This document shows, one piece after another, positions 35,925-45,001 of a stretch of DNA of 64,000 bases. The position numbers and the translations under genes were made by a program. This DNA is from Oceanobacillus bengalensis (GTDB lineage: Bacteria > Bacillota > Bacilli > Bacillales > Amphibacillaceae), in the NCBI RefSeq assembly GCF_003628445.1, contig NZ_RBZO01000013.1, positions 42,268-106,267 on the forward strand, in the 5' to 3' direction. The notes beneath the pieces are model-generated. The model was not told the origin of the DNA, searched no databases, and was given only the letters and a program-made list of their open reading frames with translations. Position 1 is the stretch's first letter, and every line of letters begins with the position of its first letter.

Positions 35925-37094
35925 TTATCTATTTTTCATCCATGAATAGCAGAGGAAGCAAATTAGCAATACGAATTGGCCCACAAAAACAACTGCATCC
36001 CAAAACGCTATGCTTCCAACTGGGCGTAATAAGTTTGGTAATGTTTGCGAAAGAGCAAATACTCCTTGTGGAAGAAAATAAAAGATAAATAAAGTAATTG
36101 TAAACAAAATACCAAAAATATAAAACAAACTGTACAACCGTACAATATTTCTTTCTCCGTCAAACATCTCTGTCGTTTTATCCGTTTTTAAAAATGGGAG
36201 GCCTTTGCTTAAAAATTGTTTCCCATTTTCCATTACGTTATAGCATCCTGTAATATTCTCAAATAAATAATACATATCCGTTTTCATATAAAAACTGCAC
36301 TGGTAAATAAATTTAATAAAGATATCAAGAATAACGATCCCCGCTATCCCAGTAAGTAGTGTATTATCTTCTGGAAAAGCCAATTTTATACATAGCGCAA
36401 TAAACAGCATTATTTGATCAAAGCACATACCCGCAAGATATAGATTATTTCTTTGCTTTGGTTCCAATCTCCATGCCGGTGTCAAATCTGTTTCAAATAC
36501 TACAAAAAACAAGCGATGTCCGATGCTCAGTTTTGCAGGTAAATTATAAGACCGCATCGCCAATACATGTCCAAATTCATGCATAAAAATCAGGAATAAT
36601 GTAATAGCCATAAAAGTAAGCATATTAAACATCATCGTATCAAATAAAAATAGATCCTGATAATAAGGTAATAACACAGGATCCATCGCAAATAAAAAAA
36701 TATTCATAAAAAAGATTGCTATAAAAAGTATTATTGTTACTTTATTAAAGAAAAACTTCCCAACCCTAGGTGAAATCCCTATAAAACTAGCAGGAGATTG
36801 GTTTTCCTTCGTAATCTGCACTATTTCTCCATCAATTTCTTTAACAAGTCCAAGCTCGATAAGTTGGCTTGTAAAGTCTACCATATCAACCTCTTCTTCC
36901 GGAAACGTTGCAACTAGTTTCTTTTCTATTTCCTCTAAAGATTCCCCCTTATTCATTAAATTAATTGCCTCGATACATATTTTTGGCATTTCAAAATAAT
37001 CTCCAGAAAGACTATCTTCCACAATATAATGTCTTTTATCTTTACGAATCGTTAGGGGGTAAAGCTTTATATGAGATTGTTGTGATAGATTCAT
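35925..37094 (-). CDS. Membrane metalloprotease of M50 type with PqqD-like N-terminal domain
   Basis: Residues 15-90 resemble a PqqD/RiPP-recognition fold (YIVEDSLSGDYFEMPKICIE, then a helical part ending ELGLVKEIDGE). A membrane domain with about seven segments follows. It holds the zinc motif HEFGH at His172-Glu173 and His176. The plan is that of YydH-like putative peptide zinc metalloproteases, which often accompany ribosomally made modified peptides. No radical-SAM enzyme or exporter gene is adjacent. A tiny Cys/Trp peptide gene lies upstream on the same strand, beyond a pair of GC-rich repeats. Confidence 0.75.
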   Translation of the reverse strand: MNLSQQSHIKLYPLTIRKDKRHYIVEDSLSGDYFEMPKICIEAINLMNKGESLEEIEKKLVATFPEEEVDMVDFTSQLIELGLVKEIDGEIVQITKENQSPASFIGISPRVGKFFFNKVTIILFIAIFFMNIFLFAMDPVLLPYYQDLFLFDTMMFNMLTFMAITLFLIFMHEFGHVLAMRSYNLPAKLSIGHRLFFVVFETDLTPAWRLEPKQRNNLYLAGMCFDQIMLFIALCIKLAFPEDNTLLTGIAGIVILDIFIKFIYQCSFYMKTDMYYLFENITGCYNVMENGKQFLSKGLPFLKTDKTTEMFDGERNIVRLYSLFYIFGILFTITLFIFYFLPQGVFALSQTLPNLLRPVGSIAFWDAVVFVGQFVLLICFLCYSWMKNR

Positions 37095-37269
37095 ATGACA
37101 CCGCCTTTAAAACGAGTAAAAGAGGCTGGAACAAAAGTAATTTGTTATTGAAAGATCCGAACGATACCTCAAAATCTGCCAATACAATTCAAATTAGTTC
37201 GCATCTTATATAGACTTCGGATCTATTTAATTCAGTATAGTTTAGTTCTCGCTTACACTTATTAATGCT

Positions 37270-37400
37270 ATGTGCTACAATTCGCTGCGGCAGAATGCTT
37301 CGCGGACCTTAGGGCACGGCCTCAGCCCTCCTCGCGGAAAAAACGCCGCTGCGGGGTCTTCGGACACGTGCTATTCCCGCAGGAGTCTACGCATTCTGCC
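37270..37400 (+). repeat. GC-rich dispersed element, left arm of inverted pair
   Basis: A GC-rich block in AT-rich surroundings. It contains GCGGACCTTAGGGCACGGCC, TCAGCCCTCC, GTCTTCGGACACGTGC and TTCCCGCAGGAGTCTACGCA. The same landmarks recur at the right end of the window (63884-64000), so it is an interspersed element. A chance open frame across it is not a gene. Confidence 0.7.
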
Positions 37401-37524
37401 TACGCTATGTTAAGTGCTCTAGATGTTATTAAAGCTATTGAACATAAAATCACGTTTTGGGCAGTTTTTCCTCGCAAAAGCAGCATTTTTTTAGTGGAAA
37501 TCAAGTATAGCAGAATCTTAGTGG

Positions 37525-37645
37525 AGGAAACACACGTAGACTCCTGCAGGAGGAGAGGCCTAGATGAGACACCGTAGTGCGTCAGCACGAAGGGGGCTCA
37601 TCAGCCGCCTGCGGAAAGCGAAGTGTGTTTCCGGAACGACGTACT
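37525..37645 (-). repeat. GC-rich dispersed element, right arm of inverted pair
   Basis: Read on the minus strand it gives CTTCGCTTTCCGCAGGCGGC, TGATGAGCCCCCTTCGTG and CTCCTGCAGGAGTCTACGTG. These parallel the left arm. The two arms enclose about 120 bp of AT-rich sequence. Confidence 0.65.
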
Positions 37646-37777
37646 TCTCATTATACTGAATTAAAGAAATCAACACTTTATATCAACTATGGATTAACAT
37701 TCTAAATTCCCTATCCTATAATCGTTCGTCTTTATAGCGGAAGGCTTTTGTTTGGCCTCGCCTCTTTATCTTAATAT

Positions 37778-37843
37778 TTAGCGTCCCACCCACGGGCACC
37801 ACCAGCAAGTTACTTTAATCTTTTTAAGTTTACGGATTTTCAT
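37778..37843 (-). CDS. 21-residue Cys/Trp peptide coupled to the HD-GYP gene
   Basis: An ATG at 37841-37843 opens 21 codons ending in TAA. The peptide has a basic start (MKIRKLKKIK) and a striking C-terminal half VTCWWCPWVGR. The last codons and stop of the HD-GYP gene (AAGGGGGGTGA) form a very strong ribosome site 6 nt upstream of this ATG, so translation should be coupled. I know no family that matches. It could be a secreted or processed signalling peptide, a small membrane regulator of the HD-GYP protein, or a precursor for the PqqD-M50 protease 700 bp downstream. Confidence 0.55.
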   Translation of the reverse strand: MKIRKLKKIKVTCWWCPWVGR

Positions 37844-37848
37844 AAAGT

Positions 37849-39033
37849 TCACCCCCCTTGTAATATCTTCTCCTGATTATCTATAGCTTGATGGTGTTGC
37901 TTATAATAAAAGTTAACCCACTCAGGATATACCTTTGTAAAAGCATCAACCAATTCAGGGTCAAATTGTGTCCCCTTCCCATCTATTATCCTCTTAAAAG
38001 CTTCATCTAAAGGTAATGCCGCTCGATAAGAACGCGTAGAAGTCATCGCATCGAACGAATCTGCAATCGCAGTAACTCTAGCAAGAAAAGGTGTTTCTTT
38101 TCCCTTTAACTGGCTCGGATATCCTTTCCCATCCCAACGCTCATGATGGTGAGAAATTACATCAATATGCTCTGCTATTCCTTCCACTTCTTTCACTGCT
38201 TCTGCACCTACAACTGGATGTGATTTAATAATATCCATCTCCTCATCAGTTAGCCTATCTGGTTTTATTAAAATAGCGTCAGGGATATGAATCTTACCAA
38301 TATCATGAAGCAAACATGCATAATAGAATGTGTTTAACTCAAATTCTTTATAATTCCCAGCTTCCTTCGCTAAAATCATAGCATATCCTGCTACCCTATC
38401 ACTATGACCACGTGTATACGGATCTTTTAATTCTAAAGCGGCAATAATACCTTTTACGATACCCTCTAGTTGTTTATCATAGGAATTCTTAATAGCATCG
38501 ACGTAACCATAAAATCGATTTAACAGGATGTAAGCCACCAATGACAATACAACTACTATCACTATCGGGAAAGCAACTAATGGTTCTAGTAGTGCTATAC
38601 CTACTATAGCATATTTGAAAATTGTTCCCAATGACACAAAACAGAAGAACCTTTTATTTACAAAAATAGGAGAAAATAAAACAATAACAATTTCAATTAC
38701 ATTACCACTACTATATGTCGTTTCCATTCCCCAGTACATCCATAGATCATTTAATATATTTAAAGAAAGAAAGATTATAAAATAAATGTACTTTATTGGC
38801 CATGGATACTGTCTTTTCATTAAAGAAATAGATATAGGCAAGAGACCCAACATGATAATATAGATAAATAGATTCAACCCAGGTCGGGTTCCTGATCCCC
38901 AAGGAGTTTCAGGTAAAATATAGTAATAAGTTATATCATAAACAAGATAAATCGTATAAAATATCCATAAAAACCATATGGTTGTCCGCGTCTCTTCATG
39001 TAATAACGTTTCTATTTTAGCTCTTTGTTGCAT
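37849..39033 (-). CDS. Membrane HD-GYP domain phosphodiesterase
   Basis: The N-terminal 190 residues form about six membrane helices, an undefined sensor module. The C-terminal HD-GYP domain carries HSDRVAGYA, LLHDIGKIHIPDAIL and HHHERWDGKGYP, all the metal and GYP residues expected for a cyclic di-GMP phosphodiesterase. Its last codons provide the ribosome site for a 21-residue peptide gene. A HD-GYP protein with a different sensor (globin) lies 22 kb away. Confidence 0.88.
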   Translation of the reverse strand: MQQRAKIETLLHEETRTTIWFLWIFYTIYLVYDITYYYILPETPWGSGTRPGLNLFIYIIMLGLLPISISLMKRQYPWPIKYIYFIIFLSLNILNDLWMYWGMETTYSSGNVIEIVIVLFSPIFVNKRFFCFVSLGTIFKYAIVGIALLEPLVAFPIVIVVVLSLVAYILLNRFYGYVDAIKNSYDKQLEGIVKGIIAALELKDPYTRGHSDRVAGYAMILAKEAGNYKEFELNTFYYACLLHDIGKIHIPDAILIKPDRLTDEEMDIIKSHPVVGAEAVKEVEGIAEHIDVISHHHERWDGKGYPSQLKGKETPFLARVTAIADSFDAMTSTRSYRAALPLDEAFKRIIDGKGTQFDPELVDAFTKVYPEWVNFYYKQHHQAIDNQEKILQGG

Positions 39034-39235
39034 AATTAACTCCTTTAGTATATAAGTTCACAACGTATAATGATACTAGAAAATCATTTCATCAGCAATT
39101 GGTATTTTATCTCATCTTCTAATGGAAATGGGGCTAATGAAATAAGCATGCTTGCTTCTACTTCTTCAATGATAGTAGTATGGTAGATAGACGAAAGAGG
39201 AAATAATTAACTTACATTAAAAAAGGAGGAAAATA

Positions 39236-39616
39236 ATGACACAAACGCTTGTTTTTGAATCAGCTTGGGATAGAACCATTGCAAAGATTGATCGCGAAAG
39301 AATCCAGAACATCTTTCAAGATACGAGTAGATCTCTTCATTTATCTATACAATTTACAACATTAACCATTGCAAGGAATTATAAAGGAGAGTTATTGGTG
39401 ACTGTCCTTATTCATAATCCCACCAATGACGATCTCGCTTTTTATGAAAAGGAAATTTATTTTACGGCTAATGGAAAAACAATTGCAAAACATACCTTCA
39501 CCCACCCTTCCCTTTTGGTTAAACAAAAAACAAGTATGCCTTGGACCTTTATTTTTCCAGTTGGTAGTTTTAATGATGAGGATAAAATCGAGGATGGTGT
39601 ATTGGCTATCGTATGA
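39236..39616 (+). CDS. SLAP-domain protein
   Basis: A 126-residue protein of one domain: an N-terminal LVFESAWDRTIAKIDRERI and a beta-rich part LLVTVLIHNPTNDDLAFYEK ending MPWTFIFPVGSF. This matches the SLAP domain found in Bacilli beside accessory-Sec/S-layer assembly genes. There is no signal peptide, and no accessory SecA gene is nearby. AAAGGAGG precedes the ATG. The role is unclear. Confidence 0.7.
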   Translation: MTQTLVFESAWDRTIAKIDRERIQNIFQDTSRSLHLSIQFTTLTIARNYKGELLVTVLIHNPTNDDLAFYEKEIYFTANGKTIAKHTFTHPSLLVKQKTSMPWTFIFPVGSFNDEDKIEDGVLAIV

Positions 39617-39622
39617 TTTATC

Positions 39623-39661
39623 AAAAAAGTGCAATGGATCATCCTTTCCAATGCACTTTTC
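39623..39661. terminator. Bidirectional terminator between SLAP and degV genes
   Basis: AAAAAAGTGCAATGGA and TCCAATGCACTTTT form a long stem with one mismatch, A-rich on the left and T-rich on the right, between convergent genes. Confidence 0.85.
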
Positions 39662-39673
39662 CTACACAACTAA

Positions 39674-40522
39674 CTATACATTCCAAAACACGGCAACTGT
39701 TCCCTCGCCTGCATGAACAGCTAGTGAAGAACTGATATCCCCGATAATTGTGTCTAATCCTGGAATCTCTTCTTCTATTTTTTGTTTCAATTCACTTGCC
39801 TTTCCGATTGCATTACCATGCATAATCCCTATTTGCGCTACTTTATTCTCTTCACACGACTGTTTCAGTAATTCTACAATCCGATTTGTTGCCTTTTTCT
39901 CTGAGCGCACCTTCTCATATACGTCAAGCTCACCACTTGATTTAATAGAAAGGATCGGCTTGATTTTCAAAAAATTACCAAGTAGAAATTGTGCACCGGA
40001 CATTCTTCCACCTTTATATAACTGTTCCAAGCTGCCTAACAAGATTAGATTTTTTGATGTTTTCGCATCTTCTCGTAATTGTTTCGCAATTTCTTTTTTC
40101 TCAATCCCCTGTTCAACCAAATCTAGTCCTTTATAGAGAAGACTCGTAATTGCATAGGATAATGATAGCGAATCAATTACTTCTACATCAAATGCTGCTT
40201 GGTCTTTCCCATTTGTTGAACTTGAAAGCGTCCCGCTCAGCTTTTGAGAGACATGTATAGCAATCGCGTAATCATAATCTTTTTTTAATTCCTCATATAA
40301 AACCGCAAATTTCCCAACAGATGGCTGCGAAGTTTTCGGTACTTCTTTTTGATTTCGGATGATGTCATAAAGCACGTCAGAGGTTAGGTCCACACCATCT
40401 TCATATTCACGACCTTCTGAGATCAGTACAATTGGCACAACATAAATATCTGGGTGATTTCGTAATTCCTCCGTTAAATATGCTGTGCTATCTGTTACAA
40501 AAGCAACCTTCTTTTTTGTCAT
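39674..40522 (-). CDS. DegV-family fatty acid-binding protein
   Basis: A 282-residue DegV protein: FVTDSTAYLTEEL at the N-terminus, SQPSVGKFAVLYEEL with the ligand-binding Ser/Thr region, and the C-terminal VAQIGIMHGNA and AVHAGEGTVAVFW. Family members bind fatty acids (FakB) for phosphorylation by FakA. The ATG at 40522 has GGGAGGAG 7 nt upstream; a GTG three codons earlier is less likely. Confidence 0.93.
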   Translation of the reverse strand: MTKKKVAFVTDSTAYLTEELRNHPDIYVVPIVLISEGREYEDGVDLTSDVLYDIIRNQKEVPKTSQPSVGKFAVLYEELKKDYDYAIAIHVSQKLSGTLSSSTNGKDQAAFDVEVIDSLSLSYAITSLLYKGLDLVEQGIEKKEIAKQLREDAKTSKNLILLGSLEQLYKGGRMSGAQFLLGNFLKIKPILSIKSSGELDVYEKVRSEKKATNRIVELLKQSCEENKVAQIGIMHGNAIGKASELKQKIEEEIPGLDTIIGDISSSLAVHAGEGTVAVFWNV

Positions 40523-40708
40523 ACGCCCCACTCCTCCCTATTTACCTTGCTTATTATGATTATACAAGGAAACCCGGATTATACCAAGTATTAGTATTAG
40601 GTGCTAATTTTATTATAGTAAGTTTCAATGAATCATGACTTTCCCTTTCTGGTAATGACCTATATAATAGAACAGAATGTACTTTTAGAAGGAAAAGGTG
40701 TTTGATAC

Positions 40709-42265
40709 ATGAGTTTACTTACTGTTAAAAATTTAAGTCACGGATTCGGAGATCGTGCCATTTTCGATGATGTTTCATTTCGTTTATTACAAGGAGAACA
40801 TATTGGACTAATCGGGGCAAATGGTGAAGGAAAGTCCACGTTTATGAATATAATTACACAAAAATTAGAACCGGATGCTGGAAATGTAACATGGGCTAAA
40901 AATGTACGGGTCGGTTATTTAGATCAGCATGCCGTTCTTAAACAAGGGATGACCATTTTAGATGTACTACGAACTGCTTTTCAATATTTGTATGATATGG
41001 AAGCAGAAATGAATCAGCTTTTCGCAAAAATGGGCGAAGTTGGCCCTGATGAATTAGAGAAACTTCTTGAGGAAACTGGGCAAATGCAAGATGCTTTAAC
41101 AAATAGTGACTTCTACATTATCGATGCAAAAGCAGAAGAAGTTGCAAACGGACTTGGTCTTGATGAATTAGGCTTAGAACGTGATGTCCATGACTTAAGC
41201 GGTGGACAACGAACGAAGGTATTGCTTGCTAAATTGTTACTGGAAAAACCTGATATCCTACTTCTTGACGAGCCAACAAACTATCTTGATGTGGAGCATA
41301 TCGAGTGGCTAAAAAATTATCTTTTGGCGTATGAACATGCGTTTATTCTCGTTTCACATGATATTCCTTTTCTAAATAGTGTCGTTAACCTAATCTATCA
41401 TATGGAAAACCAACAACTAACACGCTATCCAGGTGACTATGATGAGTTCCAACGTGTGTACGAGATGAAGAAACAACAGGTTGAAGCAGCGTACAAAAAA
41501 CAACAAAAAGAAATTGCTAATCTAAAAGATTTTGTTGCGAGAAACAAGGCAAATGCCGCAACAAGCAGAATGGCCATGTCTCGTCAGAAAAAGTTGGATA
41601 AGATGGACGTCATCGAGCTTGACGCTGAGAAACCGAAACCAGAATTCAACTTCAAACAAGCACGTACGCCTGGTAAGTATCTTTTCGAAACGAAGGACCT
41701 TGTCATTGGCTATGATGAACCTTTATCTCGCCCACTTAACTTATCAATGGAACGTGGGCAAAAAATTGCATTATATGGTGCAAATGGTATCGGTAAAACG
41801 ACGTTACTCCGCAGTATTATTGGAGAAATTCCTGCTGTATCAGGTTCCGTACAGTTAGGTGAACATCTTCATATTGGATATTTTGAACAAGAGATTAAAG
41901 TAGAAAACCAAAAGACTTGTATTGATGAAATTTGGGATGAATTCCCGCATTTCACACAATATGAAGTACGTGCAGCCTTAGCAAAATGTGGTTTAACAAC
42001 AAAACATATTGAAAGTAAGGTACAGGTACTTAGTGGTGGAGAAAAGGCAAAAGTTCGTCTATGTAAATTATTGAACAATGAAACCAATTTACTCGTGCTT
42101 GATGAACCTACGAACCACTTAGATCCTGATGCAAAAGCAGAACTTAGACGTGCGCTAAACGAATACAAAGGAAGTGTCCTGCTTATTTCCCATGAACCTG
42201 ACTTCTATGAAGGAATTGTAACGGATAAATGGAATTGTGAGGATTGGACGACGAAAGTTTTTTAG
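40709..42265 (+). CDS. yfmM: ABC-F family ATPase (YfmM-like)
   Basis: A 518-residue soluble protein with two ABC domains: Walker A GANGEGKST and GANGIGKTT, signatures LSGGQRTKVLLAKLLL and LSGGEKAKVRLCKLL, and Walker B LLLDEPTNYLD and LVLDEPTNHLD. A charged linker of about 80 residues separates the domains. ABC-F proteins act on the ribosome E-site to relieve stalled translation or drug binding. Length and N-terminus agree with Bacillus YfmM as I recall it; the symbol is tentative. Confidence 0.92.
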   Translation: MSLLTVKNLSHGFGDRAIFDDVSFRLLQGEHIGLIGANGEGKSTFMNIITQKLEPDAGNVTWAKNVRVGYLDQHAVLKQGMTILDVLRTAFQYLYDMEAEMNQLFAKMGEVGPDELEKLLEETGQMQDALTNSDFYIIDAKAEEVANGLGLDELGLERDVHDLSGGQRTKVLLAKLLLEKPDILLLDEPTNYLDVEHIEWLKNYLLAYEHAFILVSHDIPFLNSVVNLIYHMENQQLTRYPGDYDEFQRVYEMKKQQVEAAYKKQQKEIANLKDFVARNKANAATSRMAMSRQKKLDKMDVIELDAEKPKPEFNFKQARTPGKYLFETKDLVIGYDEPLSRPLNLSMERGQKIALYGANGIGKTTLLRSIIGEIPAVSGSVQLGEHLHIGYFEQEIKVENQKTCIDEIWDEFPHFTQYEVRAALAKCGLTTKHIESKVQVLSGGEKAKVRLCKLLNNETNLLVLDEPTNHLDPDAKAELRRALNEYKGSVLLISHEPDFYEGIVTDKWNCEDWTTKVF

Positions 42266-42416
42266 TTGAGATTAGCTCTTACTAATGCGTCTTTCTAAGA
42301 AAAGACCAGAAAAAGAGGATTAAATTATATCATAAATCGTTCAGATAACGTGAAAAAAATCCTAAATCACAGGATATGTAACATTAGCTAAACAATTAAC
42401 AATGCAAATAGCATAC

Positions 42417-42454
42417 AAAAAAGCTTGAGGGAATTTTCAAACCTCAAGCTTTTT
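42417..42454. terminator. Terminator past the ABC-F gene
   Basis: AAAAAGCTTGAGG and CCTCAAGCTTTTT form a perfect 13-bp stem around an 11-nt loop, 150 bp past the ABC-F stop; it could also act from the opposite side. Confidence 0.9.
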
Positions 42455-42546
42455 GACTTTTCCCGTTAGCACAACAAAATAAAGCCTAAGCATAAATAAG
42501 CTTTGGAAATGCTTCAACTTGAGAGAGCTTATCAAGTTACAAATTC

Positions 42547-42685
42547 TTAGTTTTTAGTACTAAACAAAGTACAATTCCCCATCGCCTTCACAGCAGCACA
42601 TCCAACTAGTAAGCTGAAAATAATAGTTGCCATTAAGAGGAGAAGCGGTTTATCGTTCAAACTTAGCGCTTGCTTATTTGTTCAT
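42547..42685 (-). pseudogene. Possible decayed small membrane-protein gene
   Basis: On the minus strand an ATG at 42683 gives MNK then a stop. One base out of frame the reading continues to encode QALSLNDKPLLLLMATIIFS and LLVGCAAVKAMG, a plausible single-TM protein, to a TAA at 42547. A one-base shift would join the two. No strong ribosome site is seen. The rest of the 470-bp gap on either side holds only the terminator at 42417-42454. Confidence 0.3.
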
Positions 42686-42734
42686 TCAACAGGATAAACC
42701 AACTTAATTTTTACTAAGCACATGAGTCATCGTG

Positions 42735-43658
42735 TTAAAACAATAGCATCGACATATAAATAACAACCGTTACTGTAATGCTGCTTAGAAGGGTGGAAAA
42801 TAGTACAATCTGTGCATGTAATTCCGGTGCCACCTGGTATTCGAGTGCAAGGGTAGCTGTGTTCCTTGAAGTTGGAAATGAACTCGCAATAAGTAATGAC
42901 TGAGCGATGACCCCCTCAATCCCCAATATAAAAATAAAAGCAAGAGCAAACATCGGACCTCCAATTAGCCTTCCCAGTATGCTCAAGCCAATCACTCGGT
43001 GAAATGAAGTAAAACGGATATTGGCAAGTTGCGCACCTAAAAGGAGCAGTGCCAGGGATGCAAAGCCACCGGCAAGTTGTTCTAAAGGAATCAGAACAAA
43101 CTTTGGTAGCGGAACATAGAAAACCTGGAAAATCACCCCTAAAGCCAATGCATGAATTATAGGTAGCCTGAGGAATGATTTCAATATATCTATGACAGAT
43201 TTTGAAGTAGATATTAAGTTATATAACCCGTATGTATAGGTAAGCAAGTTCTGAAAAACAAGCACAATAATTTGCACAGAAACACCTAAAGGATTCGCAC
43301 TGAAAATAAGCTGGCTGACCGGCAGCCCGTAGTTGCCGGAATTTATCAGGGAAATGCTATTTTTTAAAGCCGTACGCTCTGCTCCCTCAATCTTAAATGC
43401 CTTCGATAAAACTGTGCTTAAGAGTATTAAACTGGATGAAAACAACAGTAAATAGAACAATAACTGACCCAGTAATTGATAATCAAATTCTACCTGGTAA
43501 ATATTCAAGAAAATGGCTGCAGGCATGAAACAGTAGGTGATAAGATTTGCTATCGGCCTGAGCTGAAATTGGAACCTTTTTTGCATTACTGCCCCAACTG
43601 TCATTAATAGTAAAATCGGTAATATGACTTCCATAAAGACAAGACTGATATAGCTCAT
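42735..43658 (-). CDS. AEC-family transporter (auxin efflux carrier-like)
   Basis: A 307-residue protein with about ten membrane segments in two blocks. Features of the family include ITYCFMPAAIFLNIY, the NSGNYGLPVSQLIF motif with conserved Asn and Gly, and ASSFPTSRNTATLALEY. Bacterial AEC proteins carry small organic anions such as malate or malonate. No metabolic partner lies nearby, so the substrate is open. Confidence 0.9.
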   Translation of the reverse strand: MSYISLVFMEVILPILLLMTVGAVMQKRFQFQLRPIANLITYCFMPAAIFLNIYQVEFDYQLLGQLLFYLLLFSSSLILLSTVLSKAFKIEGAERTALKNSISLINSGNYGLPVSQLIFSANPLGVSVQIIVLVFQNLLTYTYGLYNLISTSKSVIDILKSFLRLPIIHALALGVIFQVFYVPLPKFVLIPLEQLAGGFASLALLLLGAQLANIRFTSFHRVIGLSILGRLIGGPMFALAFIFILGIEGVIAQSLLIASSFPTSRNTATLALEYQVAPELHAQIVLFSTLLSSITVTVVIYMSMLLF

Positions 43659-43879
43659 ATAAGACCCTCATTTCCCTAGAAAGATAAATGTGATTGTTAT
43701 ATCCTGCAGTCACTAACTTTGCCCCTGCTAAATAATAACAACAGAGCATCTTTTAGGTTCCATATACAGAAATTTATGATTTATCTTCATTTTATAAGAA
43801 AGATGGTTATTATACAAATTAATAAAAATCATTAGAACTGATAATTAAAGTTTATTATTCGAAATATATTGAATTTATC

Positions 43880-43897
43880 ATTCTATTAATATAGAAT
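43880..43897. promoter_or_regulatory. Candidate operator upstream of the ArsR-type gene
   Basis: ATTCTAT-TAAT-ATAGAAT is a perfect 7-bp-arm inverted repeat 28 nt before the regulator's start, in the size range of ArsR-type operators. Confidence 0.4.
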
Positions 43898-43925
43898 TAA
43901 CTTAACTAAAGCGAGGTGTAAATTG

Positions 43926-44972
43926 ATGGATGTTTTTAGTACTACAAGTAGAGAACGCGAAACTTATTCTATTGAAGTAAAATACTCAACGTTATGGGAA
44001 AGTGCATTAGGGATAGCTGCTATTACAAATAACCCTTTATTAGACTCTTTAGAGAAGCCACTAAGTTACTTTCAAGGGATGAAGGATTCCATATCTCCCG
44101 AATTACGTAAACAATTGGATGATGTAGAAAAAAATAATACATGGAAAGCCTTACTCCAATTACTACATCAGAAGGATTTCTCATCCTTGGATGAATTCAC
44201 TTCTTACATACAAGAACTCTCTACAAATGAGTTGAAATTCATATGCTTGCCGTATTTAGGTGACTCACATCAACGATTAAGAGAACGTGCTGCTAACAAA
44301 GATAAGGAAGCAGTAAAGCAATTAACAAAGCTAACGCAAGATAATCCTTTTTTTCCTAAATATATTGCATATATCAGTAATGCAGATACAAATTCCTTGA
44401 AAAACCACCTAATTCATGTGATGACAGGATGGTATAAGGAAATAATTTTACCCGAATCCGAACAATTACTGAACATCTTGCAAACGGATGCAGAGGTGAA
44501 AATTCATATGAAAAAGAAAATGAAACCTGAGGAATTGGTAGAATGGGCAACATCTGGTATTGCCTATACTCCTGAACCGAGTGTACACAACGTATTATTA
44601 ATTCCACATTATATTTACCGACCATGGAATATCGTTGCAGATTTAGAAGGGACTAGGGTTTATTATTATCCAGTATCCAATGACAGTATCTCACCAAACG
44701 ATAAATATCTACCAAGTAACTTTCTAATATTAAAATACAAGGCATTAGGGGATGAGACTAGATTAAGAATAGTTAAATTGTTGTTCGAAAATAGTCGTAC
44801 ACTTCAAGAGATTACAGAAAACTTAGATATGGGAAAGTCAACGATTCATCATCATTTGAAAATATTGAGATCCGCACAGTTAGTAGAAATAAAGGATTCA
44901 AAATATGTCCTTAAAAAGAAAGCAATTAAATCAGCGGCAAAAGAATTAGATACTTACCTTCACCAAGTTTAG
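43926..44972 (+). CDS. ArsR-family regulator with long N-terminal domain
   Basis: A 348-residue protein. The C-terminal 80 residues form an ArsR winged helix (YKALGDETRLRIVKLLFENS, then TLQEITENLDMGKSTIHHHLK). The N-terminal 260 residues are a helical region of the kind found in long ArsR proteins of Bacilli (DUF5937-like); no metal-binding cysteines are seen. GAGGTG precedes the ATG at 43926. An MFS gene follows 29 bp downstream, so the pair is probably one operon under this regulator. Confidence 0.82.
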   Translation: MDVFSTTSRERETYSIEVKYSTLWESALGIAAITNNPLLDSLEKPLSYFQGMKDSISPELRKQLDDVEKNNTWKALLQLLHQKDFSSLDEFTSYIQELSTNELKFICLPYLGDSHQRLRERAANKDKEAVKQLTKLTQDNPFFPKYIAYISNADTNSLKNHLIHVMTGWYKEIILPESEQLLNILQTDAEVKIHMKKKMKPEELVEWATSGIAYTPEPSVHNVLLIPHYIYRPWNIVADLEGTRVYYYPVSNDSISPNDKYLPSNFLILKYKALGDETRLRIVKLLFENSRTLQEITENLDMGKSTIHHHLKILRSAQLVEIKDSKYVLKKKAIKSAAKELDTYLHQV

Positions 44973-45001
44973 ACCTAAAGTTAAAATAAGTTGGTGCTAT
45001 T

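Noticed and set aside
37121..37150. AGAGGCTGGAACAAAAG, similar to a widespread Bacilli hairpin half
   Set aside because: The complementary half is not found nearby, so no structure can be supported.
37272..37577. 101-codon open frame on the plus strand
   Set aside because: It crosses both GC-rich repeat arms, has no ribosome site and no protein-like composition.
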